Shown in pieces: positions 59,901 through 64,000 of a stretch of DNA of 64,000 nt (positions within the stretch are counted from its first letter, which is position 1; each line of letters starts with the position of its first letter). The stretch spans positions 3,571,308-3,635,307 of the forward strand of contig OZ007511.1 of NCBI GenBank assembly GCA_963931865.1, in the 5' to 3' direction. A program made the translations under genes and the position numbers. Origin of the DNA: Axinella damicornis. Its lineage: Eukaryota; Porifera; Demospongiae; Axinellida; Axinellidae. The notes under the pieces are model-generated. The model saw only the letters and a program-made list of their open reading frames with translations. It searched no databases and was not told where the DNA came from.

Positions 59901-62900
59901 GCATGGAAGTAAGCGCACAATGGGAGTTATTGTGGTAACTAAGACCTATTAGCCAAGGATCTTCCTGTCATGCCACAGCTACGAGGACCCCGAAATTGTG
60001 TCAGAATGCCGTCTCAGAAGACTCAAAATTATATCTGAGGGGGAACAATGCTTCAGACATCTCTAGAAGATTCTGCAGAACCCACACCCACCATCTCCAG
60101 GGGCGGCGGAGCAGGGGGGGACGGGGGGGGGGGGGGGGGGGGGGGGGGGGCATTTGCCCCCTCAATGTAGATGAAGGGGGGGCCTTGCCCCCCCCAAACA
60201 GTTAGCTCATAGGCGGTGGAACAGGGGGCTAAGCCCTGAACTATGCACGAGCGGGGGCTAAGCCCCTCCATGTAGAGCAGAAATCAGTAGCTTCAGAAAG
60301 TTTATTCCGCCGGGACATCGACATCTACTAACAGTCAAGAGAGAAAAGGGTTATTTTGTATTGTGAGTTATTGCTAAATTGAAGCATGCGATCGCGATGC
60401 AATATCCATACAATCGAGGCCCAAGGTAACTAGGTGGGCCCAGAAGAAAACTCTGACCTGACTGGTCTCCCAGGGACGAAGGTGCCACGAGAGCCCATCC
60501 ACCGCCACTGATCTCTTTCTCTGAGTCCCCACTCAAAATCTCGGCAATAGCAAGCAATTGAATATTTATGAGGGCTTTGTGTTTCTGTCTATTTATGAAA
60601 CATGGTAGGGCAATGCCATATTTGTGGTTCCTGTTAATCCAGTAAGTGTATCTTTGCTGATCTCTTTCATATGCAGAACAAGATGACTACATTACCAGAG
60701 CTTGTAACTCCCCTGTTCAGCTTGGACAGAGTGATACAGCGCGAGTGGCTATTGAATTTCCACAAGATAACAATGTTGCCTTGGAGCAGATTGAAGACCT
60801 AATAATGGAACTCCAGCTGTCAATGGAACAACGGCCTATTTTTGCTTCTGCAGGCAATATTTTCATCCAGAATGTATCCAACATTCAAATTCGTGAGACT
60901 GCGGGTATGTGATTACAGTGTTCTGTTATCTGCTGTTAGCATCCTCATGCAGTTGCCCATGTATGAGTAGCTATGTATGATTATTCTTTTTCAGCTATTA
61001 GACTTGGATTTTCAGATGAAGTCTACTCAGGAAATGAAGGTCCAGATCAACGATCAACTCTACAAAATGCACCATGCCGTGTATTTGTTCGTCTTCACGA
61101 TATGACATTGGAAACCAATCTAACATTGCGAATTATCCCTCAAACAATTCCTGAATACGATGATGCCAATGGTTCACTCCCCACACCAACACCTATAAGA
61201 GCCAATGCTTCAAGTAAGTATTATGTGACTGTATCTGTACTGTGCAGCTGATCTATATCTAACACTGTACCGAAGCCCTTAGGGAGGGTAAAGACAGCCT
61301 AGTAGCCACTGCTTGCTCCTGGGTCCTTGAAAATGAAATTAATATCACAGTTGAAGAACCGCTCGTACTATCTCACTGGCAACTTTCAGCCTATAAACTT
61401 CACGAGAATGACAAATTAACAGTACAATAGAGCATTATCGTCATCAGCCTGTCAAGGTGTTGTCTAAGGCTTGCTGCCACTCTTCTGTTGGAAGTACTGT
61501 CACATGGTACATGATCAATGATGATGATGTTGCTGTTCTCTGGGATAGCTACAGTAAATCTGTCATGAATGGTTTGATCCAGCCGCTCTTGTGCATTTGT
61601 GGGGGTGTATAGGTAATGGAAAATTGAAGGGGGTGTATATGTATAATAGAAACTTGAAGTGAAAGCCCCCTTCCTGGTTTAGTCCCAAAGCAGTTTACCA
61701 TAACACACCTACCTGATAACTGGAATCATCCCTGCTTTCTTTACTTACCTCTCCATGCAGGGATGGACTTCAATGATACGCAACCATTTGAGGTTACAAT
61801 GGCAGCAGGAACTGAAGTGGTGACAGCTGTTATTCCCATTGTTGATGATGAGATAAACGAAGCAGAAGAATATTTTGTTGTGGTTTTGGAGGTTGTCAGT
61901 AACACCACCACTCCAGTGGAGTTCACCGCTCAAACTACAGTGTGTAGGATTCCTCGAAGTGATCGTGAGTGAACTATACTATGAAACAATGTAACGTAAC
62001 TGTGATGGAGTTCAAAAGATGCTAGGTCTACATTAATATAACTATCTTCACTATAGAAGTGTAAATATATTTTACACCCTGGCTGGTCTTGTGACTATAT
62101 ATCCATACATAGTATGCAGATTTCAATGAGAGACCATGGATCCTTTATCTTTGCCATGGTATTGTGGCTGAGTAAAGTGATGTAGCTGGTTGACCTTGCT
62201 TGATCAATTGTCCCACAATGGTAGTGCACGTACGTCTATAGTCTAGTCAGCAGCGAATGTTCTGTGTCGATTGCTCTTTCTGTTCTCCCCCCACCAGCTA
62301 TTGAAATTGGTTTTACCCAAGCAAGAGTTGAACGCAATGAATCTCAAGCACAATATTCTGCAGTCATTGAAAAAAGTCGTCCTTCAGAACAAACATTTGC
62401 GATTAACTTTACATCAGTTAACATTTCGTTAGATGGAGCAGCAACACCTGGTTCAGACTTTAATGCGACTGATGGTATAGTGACTGTGACACTTCTACCT
62501 GCAGAAAGTAGCACAACAGTTACTTACCAGATACTTGAAGACAGCATACCAGAGAATGAAGAGTTCTTCCGACTTGTACTGTCTCCTGATCCAGTTTTCT
62601 TTTGTGATTCTGGTGAAATGTCTCGATACGTGGGTTTTGAGTGCTTTTCAAGTCTCGAAGTAGTAATCCTTGATGATGATGGTGAGCCACTTGTATTCCT
62701 TGGTGTAGCTAACAGTGATTGTAGCTAATTGTTGTCATGATTTGATGAATCCCTTCCAAAGATTAGGGCATTGCCCACTCTGACATTAGGAGTACTAACA
62801 TTTAGTACTTCTGATTTGCTGTATCCTATCTGAGAGCATTCTGTATTATATGGTTGACATTGTAAAAATGCTCATAAGAATAGACAGTAACAACTCCACA

Positions 62901-63701
62901 GTGTATCACAAAGGCATTCAACTAGCAGGTACTAAATAGCCATAATTCTTCCTCATCTTTAGACAGCCATAGCACGACATGTTCCAGTAGATATCTAGAG
63001 GTAGATAGACCTGTAGACAGATATACAACATTTGAAAGTAAGTGTGATTTGTGTCAGCTGGGCAGTCTCTGAAGGCTTAACTGGGTATTTGAACTTGGTG
63101 ACCTAGCTATGAAATACAATCCCGCTTATTTCTTTTTTGTTGCACTTGTGCACCTTCCCTACACTAAGTTGATTCCTCTCACCTTATAGTTCTTGGTATG
63201 GTCGGATTTGTGGAGACACTGGTTGAAGTTGATGAAAGTGTTGGGCAAGCTACCCTCAATGTCAGCATAAGTCGCAACTCATCAATTCCGTTTGAGATCA
63301 TATTTTCCATATGTGCAAACACTACGGATGAATCAGCAGGTATGGGTAATGGTAGTATGTACATAGTGTCTTCGTACATACACTATGTACAAAGGAGTAC
63401 GTATAGTGTATGTTACAGTGTGCTCACCTATATTCTATAATTACACATCCAGGATTAAGATTAAGATCAGCTGCAGCAGCTGGTCAGTGTGGGATTGAGG
63501 ACTATCAACACATTTCCTGCACCCCACTTTGCTACAACAATACACAACGTCCACAAACGTTGACAGTAATAATATTTGATGATGGCGTTCCCGAGGGTGT
63601 ACAAGAGCTGAACGTTACTCTGACTCTTCAAGACCCAAACCTTGCAAACCAGGTGATGGTGGAACCTGCTGTGGCTACCGTGACAATACGGGACAATGAT
63701 A
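44945..63701 (+). CDS. Gene C: SRCR and Calx-beta surface protein (21 exons seen, 3' end outside window)
   Basis: Exons: 44945-45011, 48906-49076, 49630-49794, 50514-50672, 51412-51579, 51650-51808, 52553-52717, 54070-54288, 55027-55230, 56027-56427, 57454-57609, 57686-57919, 58247-58393, 59011-59163, 60677-60904, 60995-61213, 61761-61964, 62298-62681, 62963-63037, 63190-63339, 63453-63701. Every intron is phase 1. Order: signal peptide ([20 protein letters not shown]), three SRCR domains, a Calx-beta block, the Cys/linker/Calx-like unit also found in gene A, then a second Calx-beta block; the last donor at 63702 shows that it continues. SRCR domains are extracellular disulfide-rich binding modules; fusion with Calx-beta suggests a surface or matrix receptor or adhesion protein. 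Exon 56027-56427 carries a frameshift (see separate entry), so the gene may be damaged or the assembly wrong. The first intron (3.9 kb) could hide further exons. Confidence 0.8.
46285..46375. repeat. Dispersed TCTGTC-type repeat, copy 3
   Basis: GCGCGCGCATGCATGAAGTG, GCAATCGGTTTTGTCTGTC and CTGT runs, in gene C intron 1; matches 8295-8375. Confidence 0.55.
48494..48745. mobile_element. About 250-bp inverted repeat in gene C intron 1
   Basis: Left arm from ACAAGTAATCAAAAAAATGT with GATGTAGGGATACCAGAACG; right arm ends GTTACATTTTTGATTACTTG. Arms are about 110 bp with several mismatches around a short AT-rich loop near 48600. It ends 160 bp before the first SRCR exon. Confidence 0.85.
48906..52717 (+). 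CDS. Gene C exons 2-7: three SRCR domains
   Basis: Each domain of about 108-112 residues is split by one phase-1 intron: 48906-49076 with 49630-49794, 50514-50672 with 51412-51579, 51650-51808 with 52553-52717. Hallmarks: [27 protein letters not shown] ([10 protein letters not shown] in the first), [29 protein letters not shown] and a final DAGVxC. Two-exon coding with six core Cys fits group A SRCR. Domains 1 and 3 are nearest to each other in the first half ([11 protein letters not shown]). Domain 1 has GN in place of the acidic DD after WGTVC, a position often involved in divalent cation binding. Confidence 0.92.
50037..50290. repeat. GCAGCAGCTGAAGCGGACGC minisatellite in gene C intron 3
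   Basis: About eight imperfect units of 27-35 bp (GGGGAGCAGCAG, GCGGACGCAATCG). Related text in the opposite sense lies at 55515-55625 in another intron. Open frames across it are repeat artefacts. Confidence 0.85.
51213..51339. mobile_element. Foldback element in gene C intron 5
   Basis: TAGACACTGAGACTAATGGG ... CCCTTGGTCTCAGTGTCTA with inner CTACGCGATTTAGAAA / TTTCTAAATCACGTAG. It ends 72 bp before exon 51412. Confidence 0.88.
52196..52241. mobile_element. Short foldback, TAGCCTCGTTCCCAG family
   Basis: TAGCCTCGTTCCCAGACC ... GGCCTGGGAATGAGGCTA, a 46-bp copy in gene C intron 7. Confidence 0.8.
53407..53560. mobile_element. Inverted repeat in gene C intron
   Basis: Left arm AACAGTCAAAGTCATGTATG with GATCTTGCATTGTG and GCTAGCCACGAAG-type core; right arm is the reverse complement through TGACTTTGACTGTTGATATG. 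Arms are about 65 bp, loop GCAAGCTGTGTCCC. Confidence 0.85.
54070..57919 (+). CDS. Gene C exons 8-12: first Calx-beta block
   Basis: Exons 54070-54288 and 55027-55230 form a long Calx-beta ([17 protein letters not shown], then [41 protein letters not shown]). Exon 56027-56427 encodes a whole second domain in one exon ([33 protein letters not shown]) but is out of frame from about 56200. Exons 57454-57609 and 57686-57919 form a third ([46 protein letters not shown]). The same five-exon series recurs at 60995-63701. Confidence 0.85.
54323..54535. repeat. C-rich polypyrimidine tract, (CCCCCCTCC)n type
   Basis: About 210 bp of only C and T, mostly C5-C9 blocks separated by T, in gene C intron 8, starting 34 bp after the donor. 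The opposite strand could form G-quadruplexes. The Pro/Ser-rich frame running into it from exon 8 is a read-through artefact. Confidence 0.95.
55833..55890 (+). pseudogene. Relic of the Cys-module exon inside a gene C intron
   Basis: About 55 bp reading [20 protein letters not shown] in frame align closely with [20 protein letters not shown] of exon 58247-58393, at DNA level too (CAGTGAYGTAGATGGGCAATG). The upstream Cys pair and the final C-x2-C-I plus donor are missing, so it is a decayed duplicate. Confidence 0.75.
56027..56427 (+). pseudogene. Calx-beta exon of gene C with a 14-bp duplication frameshift
   Basis: Length 401 nt instead of a phase-keeping 387; its homologue 62298-62681 is 384. 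At 56200-56213 GACTTCAAAGTTCC precedes the near-copy GACTTTCAAA at 56214. The upstream frame aligns through GEPATLGDD and then reaches TGA at 56236-56238; the +1 frame aligns from [13 protein letters not shown] to the donor. Either the allele is broken or this is an assembly error. Confidence 0.8.
58247..60904 (+). CDS. Gene C exons 13-15: Cys module, linker module, Calx-like unit
   Basis: Exon 58247-58393 ([36 protein letters not shown]) carries six Cys in the same order as gene A exon 2. Exon 59011-59163 ([18 protein letters not shown]) matches gene A exon 3. Exon 60677-60904 ([35 protein letters not shown]) matches gene A exon 4. The next exon in both genes is a long Calx-beta first half, so the order is conserved between paralogues. 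Confidence 0.75.
58450..58900. repeat. Dispersed repeat shared with 22160-22620
   Basis: Contains CTGTCGGCCACCATTGCTTG, AAAGATTCTGACCA and ends near CTACCAGGAGCGCAGTTTC. Found in introns of both gene A and gene C. Confidence 0.6.
59333..59533. mobile_element. About 200-bp foldback element in gene C intron 14
   Basis: TAAGTATAGGTTATATCCCT ... GGATACAACTAACTTATACTA, with inner GCTAGCGGGATATAAGACCC / GGGTCTTACATCCTGCTAGC and GGAAAGGYCAGTGCTT arms. Confidence 0.85.
60108..60250. repeat. Poly(G) run with GGGGCTAAGCCCC repeats
   Basis: More than 40 G in runs up to about 28 (60122-60150), followed by short repeats such as GGGGGCTAAGCCC. Likely an unstable, poorly assembled site in a gene C intron. 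Confidence 0.85.
60995..63701 (+). CDS. Gene C exons 16-21: second Calx-beta block
   Basis: Exons 60995-61213 and 61761-61964 repeat the long Calx-beta ([36 protein letters not shown]). Exon 62298-62681 is the single-exon domain with its frame intact ([38 protein letters not shown]). Exon 62963-63037 is a small phase-1 exon ([16 protein letters not shown]) with no counterpart found in the first block, so it is tentative. Exons 63190-63339 and 63453-63701 repeat the third domain ([43 protein letters not shown]). The donor GTGAGT at 63702 points to further exons. Confidence 0.82.
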
Positions 63702-64000
63702 GTGAGTTTGACTGGTGGTTTCAAGGAGAAGAAATCTTGGTCTTTGTACGAAGGAAAACCTAGTGTATGCCCATGGACAAAAGACAATATCTACCAACCT
63801 ATTAATCGCTAAATTTTGATATTCAAAATGCACAGGTTCGTGTATTGTACTACATCACTTAGTGGAATGGTAGCATGCTGGGAATATTAATAACAGTTTA
63901 AGCTCCAAGTTGCATGCTTGTGTGCAGTATAATAGTTCTATACCTGTAGTTCTTGTGTATAAACTGTAGTAGGCAATTTCACTCCCTTCCATTTCACTTA

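Overview
The window looks like animal nuclear DNA, most probably from a sponge (Porifera). Genes are split into many short exons with GT-AG introns, two genes are clear animal orthologues (carnosine N-methyltransferase and hinderin), and three genes are secreted or surface proteins built from Calx-beta and SRCR modules, a combination that is very abundant in sponges. The sponge assignment is an inference from gene content. There are no bacterial operons, rRNA genes or CRISPR arrays.

Layout. (1) 1-4049, +: the 3' part of a Ser/Thr-rich, probably nuclear protein with a basic tail; its start lies before the window. (2) 4236-10923, -: a complete 10-exon carnosine N-methyltransferase gene (390 aa), tail to tail with gene 1. 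(3) 10990-14762, +: a complete 5-exon hinderin-like gene (582 aa), head to head with gene 2 across a 66-bp bidirectional promoter holding a perfect CRE palindrome. (4) Gene A, 15448-30034, +: 28 exons, 1746 aa, signal peptide, Cys-rich module, 11 or 12 Calx-beta domains and a C-terminal region of about 290 aa not assigned to a family. (5) Gene B, 31780-41245, +: 7 exons, about 400 aa, signal peptide, two Calx-beta domains, Thr-rich stalk and a GPI-type hydrophobic tail. (6) Gene C, 44945 to beyond the window end, +: at least 21 exons, signal peptide, three SRCR domains and two rounds of Calx-beta blocks separated by the same Cys-rich unit that opens gene A.

All introns placed in genes A, B and C are phase 1, so every module is a symmetric cassette. 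Genes A and C share the order Cys module, linker module, Calx-beta-like module, long Calx-beta. Together they look like a tandem cluster of cell-surface or matrix proteins (adhesion, aggregation or self-recognition is inferred). Gene A carries a very recent 473-bp tandem duplication of two exons plus introns. Gene C carries a 14-bp imperfect duplication that breaks one Calx-beta exon, and an intronic relic of its Cys exon.

Introns and spacers are filled with foldback elements (many sharing a TAGCCTCGTTCCCAG-type terminus), a TA-flanked transposon relic, minisatellites, a (TG)n tract, homopolymer runs and a C-rich tract. Exon borders were inferred by eye from splice consensus, reading frame and family alignment; none has transcript support here.
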